Below are positions 11,193 through 20,754 of a stretch of 64,000 nt of DNA, one piece after another (positions within the stretch are counted from its first letter, which is position 1; every line of letters begins with the position of its first letter). Position numbers and translations under genes: made by a program. This DNA is from Aquimarina aggregata (lineage in GTDB: Bacteria > Bacteroidota > Bacteroidia > Flavobacteriales > Flavobacteriaceae), in NCBI RefSeq assembly GCF_001632745.1, contig NZ_LQRT01000046.1, positions 62,001 to 126,000 on the forward strand, written 5' to 3'. A model generated the notes under the pieces. The model did no database searches and was not told the origin of the DNA. It saw only the letters and a program-made list of their open reading frames with translations.

Positions 11193-11238
11193 CCTGTAAC
11201 TTTCATCTTGTAAAGGATTTGATAGTTATCAATAAAAC

Positions 11239-12351
11239 TCATTTTTTTGAATTTTTAATTGCTTCAAATTGTTCTTCTGTTATTGCATTACCATCAAAAA
11301 AAGAAATTCCTGAAGCTCCATTATTTTTTGCTAGCTCTATTGCTATAGAAACATCTTTTGCACTCATCGGAGGTAAATAAATACCAGTATGTAATTTGGT
11401 ATTTTTTCCTTTAAGGTCCTCTACACCTTGTCGAGTAGCAAAACCTACCCAATCAACGGTTTCGTTATAAAAGTTATAGTAAATCATTGGCAACACCTCA
11501 TCTACGTTCCATTTATCCCAACGTTGTCTCACCATATGATCTGCCATTTCTGGATAAGGAAAAACCGCTGCTGTTAATTGTTTCCCATGTTTATGGGCTA
11601 TATCATAGGCACCATCTACTACCGATTTGATTTCATTTAACCTAAACTGTTTCCATTCAATGTCTATTGCCGGAACTTCAGCTTGCCTAATATCTTTACC
11701 ATATTGTTGTTCAAACTTATCTACAGCAACTTGAGAGTAATCAAAATCAAAATCTGGTAATTCTTCATTTTGAATTAATTTGTATTTTGGTAATAATCCT
11801 ATTGGTAAATAAATATCTGGATATCTGATATAATCTAAATGTACGCTTGCTACATCCTTAACTTTAGCTAAACTCTCAACCAAATCCCAGATATGTTGTC
11901 GAGCCTGTGGATGACTAGGCGATAACCATTGGTAATAATCTACATAGGGTCTATTATCAAAACAAGACTTACCACTTCTACTCACCATATACCATTCTGG
12001 ATGTTTTAATGCAATAGCATCATTTGGTCTATTCATTGTAAACATCCAGGCATGTACCTCTAACCCCTCTCTTACAGCCAATGGAGCTATTTTTTCTAAA
12101 ATCTTGGCATTAGCTTCTGTGTTAATTAATACAGCATCGATTCCATTGTTTTTATATTTCTTAAATTCATCAATATACATTAAGTCTGTTTTTGATGGTT
12201 CTGCAGTAATCCAAACCCAATACTTGAATGGTAGTGTTGTATTTGATGTAGCTATCTTTTCTGCTACCACTTCTTTATCTTCTTTTTGTTTAGAGGTGCA
12301 ACTTATAGCAATAAGTAGACTACATAGATAAATTACGTTAAAAGCTCTCAT
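11239..12351 (-). CDS. Putative TIM-barrel glycoside hydrolase (GHL10/DUF4015-like), lipoprotein
   Basis: 370 residues from ATG 12351, chosen over 12381 because it lies 1 base after the upstream stop and gives the lipoprotein signal LLIAISCTSK. The rest resembles (beta/alpha)8 glycosidase-like proteins of the GHL10 type: KYWVWITAEP, GIDAVLINTEA, HAWMFTMNRPN, HPEWYMVSRSGKS, then VHLDYIRYPD, which is typical of this group, and DEVLPMIYYNFYN. Catalytic acids are not certain from sequence; the Asp and Glu residues of the central strands are candidates. The operon context suggests action on a glycan, but no linkage can be assigned. Confidence 0.65.
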   Translation of the reverse strand: MRAFNVIYLCSLLIAISCTSKQKEDKEVVAEKIATSNTTLPFKYWVWITAEPSKTDLMYIDEFKKYKNNGIDAVLINTEANAKILEKIAPLAVREGLEVHAWMFTMNRPNDAIALKHPEWYMVSRSGKSCFDNRPYVDYYQWLSPSHPQARQHIWDLVESLAKVKDVASVHLDYIRYPDIYLPIGLLPKYKLIQNEELPDFDFDYSQVAVDKFEQQYGKDIRQAEVPAIDIEWKQFRLNEIKSVVDGAYDIAHKHGKQLTAAVFPYPEMADHMVRQRWDKWNVDEVLPMIYYNFYNETVDWVGFATRQGVEDLKGKNTKLHTGIYLPPMSAKDVSIAIELAKNNGASGISFFDGNAITEEQFEAIKNSKK

Positions 12352-12352
12352 G

Positions 12353-13465
12353 TTAATCTTCTTTAGTGATGATTTTACCATCTTCTTTTATAATAAATAA
12401 ACGTTCTGTAAATGGGCTCGCTATTGTAATATTAAAACCTGTTTGATGATTTTCTATAGTTCGTAAAACCTTTTTATCTTCGATTCGAACATCATTTTGT
12501 CCTAGTTCATTAAATGAGGTAGCCCAACGGTTATTATTTTTAAAAAATACTTTTTGTTTTCGGTATAACTGATATAATAATTGTTTTACTTTTTCATCTT
12601 TAGGTATTTCGAACACATCCAATTCTCCTACTTTTTTTGAAGAAAAATAAACATATCCCCAGTCTTCTGGTCTATGCATATTTATCACTCCCATTGGAGA
12701 CCACACCCAATTATATTCGGATTCAAATTTTCCTTTTTGGTCTTTTTTTCTGTAATACTTGTTATTATGAATCTCAAAATCCCAGTTTACTCTCGAAAAG
12801 TTCACCCTCCAAAAGATATCTTTAGGTATATTATTCTGGTAATAGGATGTTTTAAAAGCTTTAAATGGAATAGCAATTTCTATAGCCCATCCTTTATCTA
12901 TATCTTTTGCATTGTTTAGTGTTCCATTAATTTTAACCGCCGATTTAAAACCATTTGCATCCCAATCATTTAATACTGGTGTACCTTCTCTATATGGCTT
13001 GGTAATAAATAAGTCCCAAAGCGTATTCAATGCATTTACTTCGAACTCATAGTAATTATGAGTATCATTATCTGGATCGATAAAAATTTCGAAATCATTA
13101 TTATAAAAAACAATAGTATCTCTTTTCTTCAAATCACCCCATACATGAGGTTCTTTTATCGCTGCAAAAAAATACACAAATTCATGATCCCAAAGCATTT
13201 TTACAGAGGTTTCATATTTTGGTATTTTAGTTCCCTCAATATCGATAAAAAGATCTGTTGATTTTGATTTTTCCCAAGATTCCTCAGAAGCTACTCCATC
13301 AATAGTGATCTTCTCGCTTGTTTGATACGCTATATATGATTTGGGAGATAAATTTTTAATTGTATTTTGTGAATGACCAGGTATCCCTATAAAAAATAAG
13401 AATAGTACATAAAAACCTTTATGATTTATTATGTATTTTAAAATACTATTTCTTATCTCAATCAT
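12353..13465 (-). CDS. Secreted CBM9-like carbohydrate-binding protein
   Basis: 370 residues from ATG 13465, one base after the TGA of the GH130 gene; the longer frame to 13516 would overlap it by about 50 bases. The N-terminus has a hydrophobic export signal ending near SQN. The body resembles the family 9-like carbohydrate-binding module (ITIDGVASEESWEKSKSTDLFIDIEG, VKMLWDHEFVYFFAAIKEPHVWG, FEIFIDPDNDTHNYYEFEVNALNTLWDL), followed by a C-terminal tail seen in Bacteroidota homologues. It probably binds sugar for the operon's enzymes. Ligand unknown. Confidence 0.75.
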   Translation of the reverse strand: MIEIRNSILKYIINHKGFYVLFLFFIGIPGHSQNTIKNLSPKSYIAYQTSEKITIDGVASEESWEKSKSTDLFIDIEGTKIPKYETSVKMLWDHEFVYFFAAIKEPHVWGDLKKRDTIVFYNNDFEIFIDPDNDTHNYYEFEVNALNTLWDLFITKPYREGTPVLNDWDANGFKSAVKINGTLNNAKDIDKGWAIEIAIPFKAFKTSYYQNNIPKDIFWRVNFSRVNWDFEIHNNKYYRKKDQKGKFESEYNWVWSPMGVINMHRPEDWGYVYFSSKKVGELDVFEIPKDEKVKQLLYQLYRKQKVFFKNNNRWATSFNELGQNDVRIEDKKVLRTIENHQTGFNITIASPFTERLFIIKEDGKIITKED

Positions 13466-13466
13466 A

Positions 13467-14435
13467 TCACAAGGTATTTTCTTTAGTAAACTTAATAATT
13501 TCACTAATCCTTCCAAAGGCCAACGCTACAACAGTATCTGCTGCTCCATAATAAATAGCCACTTTATCTTGTGCTATATCTTGTAAGGTTGCACAAGGAA
13601 ATATTACATTTGATACATCTCCAATTTGCTCGTAATCCACAGAAGGCGTTAATAAATATGGTTTTGTTCTATATTTTACTTCATCTGGATTATTTTTATC
13701 AAGAATAGCCGCTCCCATTGCATATCTAAAACCGTTGCAAGTATTAATAACACCATGATAAAACATCAACCAGCCATCTTCTGTCAAAAAAGGAACAGAA
13801 CCAGCTCCTATTTTTGTGCATTGCCAAGCACTATCTTCAAAAGGAGCTACTTGCATAACATTTCTATGTTCACCCCAGTATTTCATATCGGGACTATAAC
13901 TAATAAAAATATCTCCAAAAGGAGTATGCCCATTATCACTTGGTCTACTTAACATGGCATACTTTCCGTTAATTTTTTCAGGAAACAACACTCCGTTTCT
14001 ATTGAATGGTAAAAAAGCATTTTCGCATTGAAAAAATTCTTTAAAATCAAAAGTATAGGCTATGCCAATAGTGGGGCCAAAATACCCATTACACCATGTG
14101 ATCCAATATCGATCCTCGATAAAAGTAACTCTAGGGTCATATTTATAATCTGAGGCAATCATTTTGGTATTTCCTTCTTGCATTTTTATTGGATAATGAT
14201 CAATATCCCAATGAATCCCATCTATACTAAACCCAGCATAAATATTCATTTGTACTGCTTTATTATCGCATCTAAAAACACCTGCAAATCCATTTTTAAA
14301 AGGTACCACCGCACTATTAAAAATACTATTTGACATAGGGATAGCATCTCTGGCTATAATTGGATTTTCTGAATATCTCCAAATAACATCACTACAACCT
14401 TTAGGTTTATCTTGCCACGGAATTGCTTTTTGCAT
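13467..14435 (-). CDS. GH130 mannoside phosphorylase
   Basis: 322 residues without a signal peptide, so cytoplasmic. GH130 enzymes phosphorolyse beta-1,4-linked mannosides to mannose-1-phosphate; those acting on Man-beta-1,4-GlcNAc process the N-glycan core. The expected catalytic Asp is D100 in YDPRVT. Phosphate and sugar contacts are suggested by [33 protein letters not shown] and the terminal YYGAADT. Its place directly after an SSS symporter gene and within a set with GH92 and glycosylasparaginase supports the Man-GlcNAc specificity (inference; mannan oligosaccharides are the alternative). Confidence 0.88.
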   Translation of the reverse strand: MQKAIPWQDKPKGCSDVIWRYSENPIIARDAIPMSNSIFNSAVVPFKNGFAGVFRCDNKAVQMNIYAGFSIDGIHWDIDHYPIKMQEGNTKMIASDYKYDPRVTFIEDRYWITWCNGYFGPTIGIAYTFDFKEFFQCENAFLPFNRNGVLFPEKINGKYAMLSRPSDNGHTPFGDIFISYSPDMKYWGEHRNVMQVAPFEDSAWQCTKIGAGSVPFLTEDGWLMFYHGVINTCNGFRYAMGAAILDKNNPDEVKYRTKPYLLTPSVDYEQIGDVSNVIFPCATLQDIAQDKVAIYYGAADTVVALAFGRISEIIKFTKENTL

Positions 14436-14449
14436 ATTTAAATAATCAC

Positions 14450-16279
14450 TTAGTTCTTAATTTGTTTAATTTTATCGTACCATGTTCTTTTTAAAATTAA
14501 GGATGTTATTAGCATCAGGACTAAGACAATACTTAGATAATAATATTCCTTAATAATTAAATATATAGGCGCCAATACAAATGTCATTTGCCAAACAACT
14601 CCAATTATACAATTTAATACATCTTTTCTAAAATCCTCGTTTGGAGTAAATGTTGGGTCATCTTTTTGTAATTCTTTAATAACAGGTTTCCAAAAACCCC
14701 AAGGCTTTGTTGTCTTATAGAAGTTTTTTAATACTTTAATATCATCTGGTTTTCCTAAATAAACTCCTAAAATGCAGCCTAAAAAGGATATCACTAGTAT
14801 AAGCGGAAACAAATAAATATCTGAAGTATCAGTAAAAAGAGTAGGCACAATAGTAGCAGCTATTAAACCAGCCAACATACCACCAAAATACCCATATGAA
14901 TTAAATCTCCACCAAATCCATTTAAGCATGTTTGCAGCTGCATACCCGCCATACAAAGCCGAAGTTAACCACAATGTTAATGTATTTATAGATGATGCAA
15001 AAAAGCCAAACAGCAATCCTATTATAACAATCAGAATAGAAGATAAATAACTAAATCTAATATATGTCTTATTCGAGGCGTTTGGTTTGATATATTTTTT
15101 ATAGATATCATTTACCAAATATGCGGGAGCAGCATTAATAAAAGCTGCAAATGTCCCCATAAAAGCTGCTAATAACCCTGCTAAAAGTAATCCTTTCAGT
15201 CCTACAGGAATAAAGCGTTGAATAGCCAAGGGTAATATAGTTTCAAAATCTATTCCTGAACCTGCTTCTTGCAATTCAGGGCCTAAATATACAAGTCCTA
15301 AAATAGCAAATCCTGTAATCATAAGATATCTAGGAATTGATAATACTATAATTGTTAGTCCGCTCATTTTAGAGGCTTCGACTTCATTTTTTGTCGATAA
15401 AATTCGTTGCATATCATAGCTTGGAACCGGACCTGCCAAACTTGCAAAAATTCCTTTAAAAATCATCATCATAAATAAAAAACCAAAAAGAGAAAAACCA
15501 TCTTCTTCTATCTTGGCATTTACACTATCAATATACCCTGTCCAATCTAAATCCAGTTCCATTCCGAAAAATAAATTTTTCCAATTTCCTGGAACTGCAT
15601 TTGTAATTTGTTCTGCAGAAACCGAAGTAAAAGCAATATAACCTATTACCAAACAAGATACTGTCATTAAAACAAATTGAATCACTTCTGTACCAACAAC
15701 ACTATACATTCCTCCTTTTAAGGTATATATAGTAGTAATAGCAATTATAATTAAGGCATAAGATTGTTCAGAAGAAATTAACACTCCCCCTATTGCAAAT
15801 GATAGATCCCATGGAAAAAATATAGTAGCAAATTTTCCTATTCCTTCAAAAAAGTATGCTATAAACCCAAGGGTGCTTATAATCGCAAAAACAGTTACAA
15901 TAATATGAGATAGTCTTGCACCAAGATTTTTTCCAAATCTATACGTGATCCATTGTGCGCCGGTCATAACATTCGAACGTCTTAACCATGCAGCTAGAAA
16001 AACCATAATAAAAACTTGATTCCAAACGGGCCATAACCATGGTAACCAAGCACTTTTAAGTCCATAAACAAACATAGCTGTAACGGCCCACATTGTTCCA
16101 GAAATATCAAACATTCCAGAAGCATTGGACAATCCTAAATAATACCAAGGAATTTCATTTCCTGCAAGAAAATACGATTTGATATCCTTTGATGCTTTTT
16201 TAGAAACATAAAACCCAAAAAGAAGAGTAATAATTATATAACATATTATTATTACAATATCAATGGTAGCTAGATTCAT
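14450..16279 (-). CDS. Sodium:solute symporter (SSS family)
   Basis: 609 residues with about 14 membrane segments. SSS family features include the N-terminal [36 protein letters not shown], a WPVWNQ segment, and [24 protein letters not shown]. It probably imports a sugar with Na+ across the inner membrane. Its place 14 bases ahead of the cytoplasmic GH130 gene suggests the cargo is the disaccharide or mannose that the phosphorylase and downstream enzymes use. The C-terminal ~90 residues are an extra pair of helices common in long SSS proteins. Confidence 0.85.
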   Translation of the reverse strand: MNLATIDIVIIICYIIITLLFGFYVSKKASKDIKSYFLAGNEIPWYYLGLSNASGMFDISGTMWAVTAMFVYGLKSAWLPWLWPVWNQVFIMVFLAAWLRRSNVMTGAQWITYRFGKNLGARLSHIIVTVFAIISTLGFIAYFFEGIGKFATIFFPWDLSFAIGGVLISSEQSYALIIIAITTIYTLKGGMYSVVGTEVIQFVLMTVSCLVIGYIAFTSVSAEQITNAVPGNWKNLFFGMELDLDWTGYIDSVNAKIEEDGFSLFGFLFMMMIFKGIFASLAGPVPSYDMQRILSTKNEVEASKMSGLTIIVLSIPRYLMITGFAILGLVYLGPELQEAGSGIDFETILPLAIQRFIPVGLKGLLLAGLLAAFMGTFAAFINAAPAYLVNDIYKKYIKPNASNKTYIRFSYLSSILIVIIGLLFGFFASSINTLTLWLTSALYGGYAAANMLKWIWWRFNSYGYFGGMLAGLIAATIVPTLFTDTSDIYLFPLILVISFLGCILGVYLGKPDDIKVLKNFYKTTKPWGFWKPVIKELQKDDPTFTPNEDFRKDVLNCIIGVVWQMTFVLAPIYLIIKEYYYLSIVLVLMLITSLILKRTWYDKIKQIKN

Positions 16280-16291
16280 TTATTAAGTTTA

Positions 16292-18562
16292 TTAGTTCTT
16301 TACACCCCAATTTTTATTAGGTGATGCTCCCATTACAAAATGTAACTTGCCTCCACTCATGATTTCTTGATGTGTAATATATGATCGATTAAGTTTTTTT
16401 CCGTCTAGAGTTGCTGATTGTATGTATATGTTTTTATCTGATACATTTTCTGCCTCTATTATAAAATCTATTTCTTCAGTAATTTTTAAAACTGCTCTAT
16501 CAAAAATTGGACTACCTATTTCGTACTCTCCCGATGCAGGGTTCATTGGGTAAATACCTAATGCGCTAAATACGTACCATGCAGACATTTGCCCACAATC
16601 TTCATTTCCGCTTAACCCATTCGGAGTCGTATTATACTGTGTCTTTAAAATCTCATTTACCCAATATTGCGTTTTCCAAGGAGCATTGGCTTTATTAAAC
16701 ATATAGGCAATATGGTGACTAGGTTCATTTCCGTGGGCATATTGCCCGATTAGACCAGAAATATCTACAGAAACATTATCTCCTGTAATTTCAGAATCTT
16801 CTGTAAAAAGCTGTTCTAATTTTTTAACAAAAACTTCTTCACTTCCATAAAGTTGGATTAAACCATCTACATTATGCGGAACAAACCAACTATGCTGCCA
16901 TGCATTACCTTCTGTATAATCTGCATGTACGCGATGCGCCGAAAATTTAGGATCAAATGGTTCATGCCAACTTTTACCATCTTTAGATTTCCCCCGCATA
17001 AAGCCTGTTTCTTTATCAAAAAGATTGGTATATGCCTCAGATCTTTTTAAGAAATAGATATAGTCTTCTTTTTTTCCTAGGGCCTTAGCTACTTGTGCTA
17101 AACACCAATCATTATAAGCATATTCTAAAGTTATTGTTACCGATTCGTCTAACAGTTTATACGGTATATATCCATATTCTTTATAAAAATTCAGCCCCCT
17201 ATCATCTTGCATCATTGTTGTTTTCATTGCTTCATAAGCCTTATTAATATCAAAACCTTTAATTCCTTTCAAATAGGCTTCTGCAATTACTGAAACAGAA
17301 TGATATCCTGTCATGGTATTGGTTTCGTTTGCGTATAAAGTCCAGACAGGTAGTACATTTTCATTTTCATAATATGCCAGCATAGAATTAATAATATCTG
17401 CAACCTTATGTGAATCTAAAAATATAAGTAATGGATGTTCTGCTCTAAATGTATCCCATAGGGATAACGTTGAATAGGCAGTATACCCATTAGCAGAAAC
17501 GATACTATCATTTTCTTTCCGAAAAACTCCATCCACATCGCTATACACTACGGGAGCTATTTGAGAGTGATATAGAGCTGTGTAAAACATCGTTTTAAGA
17601 GAATCAACTTTTGTATCTACTTCTATTTTTGATAGTGATTGTTCCCAACTATTATGCGCTTTTTCTTTTACTTCATCGAATTCAAACTTATTATTGTATC
17701 TCGCTATGTTCTTTTTTGCATTAGCAATACTTACCGAAGAAATACCAACTTTTACATTTAATTGATTTTTTGTTACTTGGTTAAAAAACAATTGTGCAGT
17801 TACATCTTTTCCTTTTACAGAATTAATGTTTTCATGTTTAGTTTTATCTACATATAAATCATACTGATGTATTGATTTTGAAAATTCTATAACAAAAAAT
17901 ACTTTTTGATTTTTTGCCCATCCGGTACTATGTCTATATCCTGAAATTGTAAATTTATCTTCGATATTTATTTGTGAATCGACTGTCTTATCCCAATTTG
18001 TCGTATATCCCAAATCCAAAACAAGTGATTGTTCATCTCCTTCTTTAAACGTATAACGATGAAAAGCTGTTCGAACATCGGCCGTTAATTCTGCTTGAAT
18101 ATTAAAATCTTCTAAAAACAAACTGTAATACCCAGGAGACGCTTTTTCGTTAGTATGAGAGTATCTAGATTTAAAAGGAATATCATCCCTTGTTTTTATA
18201 GATTTAGACAGATCTACCTTTTTATTAATAGGCATTACTCTTATATCCGTTAAATCTCCAATTCCTGTTCCGCTGAGATGTAAATGACTAAAACCGATTG
18301 TTATCGAATCTGAATGATGATATCCAGAACACCAATCCCATGCAGAAATGCCATTATCCGGGCTAACTTGAACCATACCAAATGGAACTGTTGCCCCTGG
18401 ATAGGTATGGCCATGACCCCCAGTACCTATCAAAGGATCTACAAAATTGGTTAGGTTGTTTTCTTGCTGATGAACAGTATTATTAATGGTTTCTTTTTTA
18501 TTACATGAAAAAACTAGTATTGATACTATCGCTAGTAGTTTAATATTGTAAAATATCTTCAT
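16292..18562 (-). CDS. GH92 alpha-mannosidase, lipoprotein (copy 1, first gene of operon)
   Basis: 756 residues from ATG 18562; an upstream in-frame ATG at 18610 adds 16 residues ahead of a good lipoprotein signal (LLAIVSILVFSCNK), so the later start is preferred. The motifs are GHTYPGATVPFGMVQVSPDNG, GFSHLHLSGTG, EGNAWQHSWFVPHN with Glu551 as likely general acid, and GNEDCGQMSAWYVFSALGIYPMNP with Asp655. It is a paralogue of the GH92 at 8943-11192 and shares its layout end to end. As first gene of the run it would be transcribed from the 142-bp region shared with the divergent LytS gene. No clear Bacteroidota promoter was identified there. Confidence 0.92.
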   Translation of the reverse strand: MKIFYNIKLLAIVSILVFSCNKKETINNTVHQQENNLTNFVDPLIGTGGHGHTYPGATVPFGMVQVSPDNGISAWDWCSGYHHSDSITIGFSHLHLSGTGIGDLTDIRVMPINKKVDLSKSIKTRDDIPFKSRYSHTNEKASPGYYSLFLEDFNIQAELTADVRTAFHRYTFKEGDEQSLVLDLGYTTNWDKTVDSQINIEDKFTISGYRHSTGWAKNQKVFFVIEFSKSIHQYDLYVDKTKHENINSVKGKDVTAQLFFNQVTKNQLNVKVGISSVSIANAKKNIARYNNKFEFDEVKEKAHNSWEQSLSKIEVDTKVDSLKTMFYTALYHSQIAPVVYSDVDGVFRKENDSIVSANGYTAYSTLSLWDTFRAEHPLLIFLDSHKVADIINSMLAYYENENVLPVWTLYANETNTMTGYHSVSVIAEAYLKGIKGFDINKAYEAMKTTMMQDDRGLNFYKEYGYIPYKLLDESVTITLEYAYNDWCLAQVAKALGKKEDYIYFLKRSEAYTNLFDKETGFMRGKSKDGKSWHEPFDPKFSAHRVHADYTEGNAWQHSWFVPHNVDGLIQLYGSEEVFVKKLEQLFTEDSEITGDNVSVDISGLIGQYAHGNEPSHHIAYMFNKANAPWKTQYWVNEILKTQYNTTPNGLSGNEDCGQMSAWYVFSALGIYPMNPASGEYEIGSPIFDRAVLKITEEIDFIIEAENVSDKNIYIQSATLDGKKLNRSYITHQEIMSGGKLHFVMGASPNKNWGVKN

Positions 18563-18680
18563 CTGGTTATATTTAGTATTTTTATGATTACTAATAGGGG
18601 AAAACAACAATAATATAAATATTTACAAATCTTAACTTTAAAAGAATAATTTTAGACCAATAACAGCGTAAGTCTGTTAA

Positions 18681-18725
18681 ACGTCTAAAAAAAACTCGGG
18701 GAATATGTTACAAAAAATTAGACGT
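18681..18725. repeat. 8-bp inverted repeat flanking the LytS start codon
   Basis: ACGTCTAA at 18681-18688 is repeated in inverse as TTAGACGT at 18718-18725, with the ATG of the kinase gene (18705) between the arms. Just upstream, on the minus strand, AGACGTTTA and AGACTTACG are imperfect direct repeats, a format that LytTR regulators often bind. Either an RNA hairpin hiding the start codon or an operator is possible. An 8-bp repeat in AT-rich DNA can be chance. Confidence 0.3.
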
Positions 18726-19784
18726 CTTATAAATATTACTCCTGGTAACAACTATAGTATAACACTAAAGCATCATATCATCTTCTGGTTGGTTTATTTT
18801 CTATTTACTACTTTTAGATGGGGTAGTTACTTTAACGATTATATATATTCTTTTAAGACAACTGCATTAGGTTTTGTTATACACATGACTCTTAGTTATT
18901 TTAACATTTATTACTTAATGCCAAAATTTATACATCGTCGCAAATATCTCTTGTATATAATATCTGTGATCATTTCACTTTTCCTAATGCTGTTAGCCAA
19001 ATTCTACTTAACCTATTTCATGGTAAGTCATAATGTTTGGCCAGAAGGTCCAGAAGTTACTAATAATTTGACACTAAATTATGCTATCGAAATGATGCTA
19101 GGAGAACTTTATGTCATGGCGTTTGTCGCTGCTATAAAAGTTACTTTAGATTGGTTAAGGGAGCATAAAAAATTAATTGATGTCGAAAAACTACAATTAG
19201 AAACTGAACTTAGGTTCTTAAGAACTCAAATATCACCTCATTTCTTTTTTAATACACTTAATAATATTTACGCTTTATCTGTAGAAAAATCTGACAAAAC
19301 TCCAAAAACAATATTAAAACTTTCTGAATTAATGAGGTATTTACTTCATGAAACCAATCAAAAAAGACAAAGTCTCTCTAAAGAAATTATTTGTTTGCAA
19401 AACTACCTGGATTTAGAAAGAATTCGATATGGAGATTTATTAAAAATAAATATTAATATTTCTGGTGAAATAGAAGATAAACAAATAGCTCCCATGCTAC
19501 TCCTAGCATTTATAGAAAATTCTTTTAAACATGGCGCAAACAAAAATATTGGAGAAATAGAGATTAATATCGATTTTAATGTCATTGACGATTTTCTTTA
19601 CTTCAAAATTTCTAACCCTATACCTACGAAAATGGATAATAATGAAATTATATCTTATCCAGGTGGCATTGGTATTGGCAATGTTAAAAAAAGATTAGAA
19701 TTAGGGTATAAAGCAGAGGAATATAACCTTACTATAGGCGAAAATAATAGTCAGTATATTGTTGATTTAAAAATAAAAGTGTAA
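18705..19784 (+). CDS. LytS-type sensor histidine kinase
   Basis: 359 residues. Four membrane helices occupy residues ~22-150 with no large extracytoplasmic domain. The His_kinase (LytS/YehU) domain follows with phospho-acceptor His179 in LRTQISPHFFFNTLNNIYAL, then a HATPase region with AFIENSFKHGANK (N box) and GIGIGNVKKRLEL (G box). The stop TAA shares its last A with the ATG of the LytTR regulator (TAATG), so the two are coupled. It diverges from the glycan operon across 142 bp, so control of that operon is a reasonable inference. Confidence 0.9.
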   Translation: MLQKIRRLINITPGNNYSITLKHHIIFWLVYFLFTTFRWGSYFNDYIYSFKTTALGFVIHMTLSYFNIYYLMPKFIHRRKYLLYIISVIISLFLMLLAKFYLTYFMVSHNVWPEGPEVTNNLTLNYAIEMMLGELYVMAFVAAIKVTLDWLREHKKLIDVEKLQLETELRFLRTQISPHFFFNTLNNIYALSVEKSDKTPKTILKLSELMRYLLHETNQKRQSLSKEIICLQNYLDLERIRYGDLLKININISGEIEDKQIAPMLLLAFIENSFKHGANKNIGEIEINIDFNVIDDFLYFKISNPIPTKMDNNEIISYPGGIGIGNVKKRLELGYKAEEYNLTIGENNSQYIVDLKIKV

Positions 19785-20518
19785 TGGATTTAAAATGTGT
19801 AATAGTAGACGATGAGCCATTGGCAATTAATGTTATAAAAAATTATATTGATCAAACAAAAGGATTGCATCTATTATGTTCTTTTAGTGATGCTACCGAA
19901 AGTGTTGATTATATAAGAAGTAACAATGATGAAATCGATCTTCTTTTTTTAGATATTAATATGCCCTTATTAGACGGTCTAAATCTATTAAAAAGTATCC
20001 CCAAAAAACCATTAACTATTATTACAACAGCCCACGAAGAATTTGCTGTAGCCAGTTATGAATTAGAAGTGGTTGATTATTTGGTGAAACCTATTTCTTT
20101 TCACAGATTTATCATGGCCATTAATAAAGCTTTTAAAATAAGAGAATATCAACAAAAAGAGGATATTCCTTTATCTAATGAAAGAGCATATATCTTTATA
20201 AAAATTGATAAGAAAAAAATGAAAAAGATATATCTCGATGAAATATTATCTGTTGAGAGCCTAGGAGATTACATCAAAATCAATACAATAGTTAACAAGT
20301 ATATAATTCATCAAACACTAAGTAGTTTCACTGATGAATTACCTTCAGAAAAATTTATAAGAATTCATAGATCATATACCATTTCTATAGAAAAAGTAGA
20401 AACAGTTGAAGGAAATAGTATCGAAATAGCCGATATAAGATATCCCATCGGAAGAAGTTATTTAAACGAAGTTAAAAATGTAATTTTTAAAGAAAATAAT
20501 ACTAATCCTTCTTCATAA
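19784..20518 (+). CDS. LytTR-family response regulator
   Basis: 244 residues. The receiver domain has the acidic pair in VIVDDEP and phospho-acceptor Asp57 in LLFLDINMPLLDG, and the conserved Lys in LVKPISF. The C-terminal LytTR DNA-binding domain spans ~140-240 (FIKIDKKKMKKIYLDEILSVESLGDYIKI, FIRIHRSYTISI, YPIGRSY). It is the partner of the LytS kinase whose gene overlaps it by one base. LytTR proteins bind short direct repeats upstream of targets; candidates occur in the 18563-18704 region. Confidence 0.9.
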   Translation: MDLKCVIVDDEPLAINVIKNYIDQTKGLHLLCSFSDATESVDYIRSNNDEIDLLFLDINMPLLDGLNLLKSIPKKPLTIITTAHEEFAVASYELEVVDYLVKPISFHRFIMAINKAFKIREYQQKEDIPLSNERAYIFIKIDKKKMKKIYLDEILSVESLGDYIKINTIVNKYIIHQTLSSFTDELPSEKFIRIHRSYTISIEKVETVEGNSIEIADIRYPIGRSYLNEVKNVIFKENNTNPSS

Positions 20519-20754
20519 TCGAAAAAATGGTCTATATAATTATAGTAATGTCTGATTAATGTATTGAATCATACTAATATATTTTGCGTAACAAAGTCAA
20601 TTTACAGATCATTTTTATCACAAAGTATGCTATTATCTTACAATTGAATTTCGTTAAATAGGCATATAATATTTAACTAATTACTTTAAAATCCCTTGTT
20701 CAGGAGTTTTTTTCTGAATCATTTCGTAACTTTAAGAGAATTTAATCTCAAATT

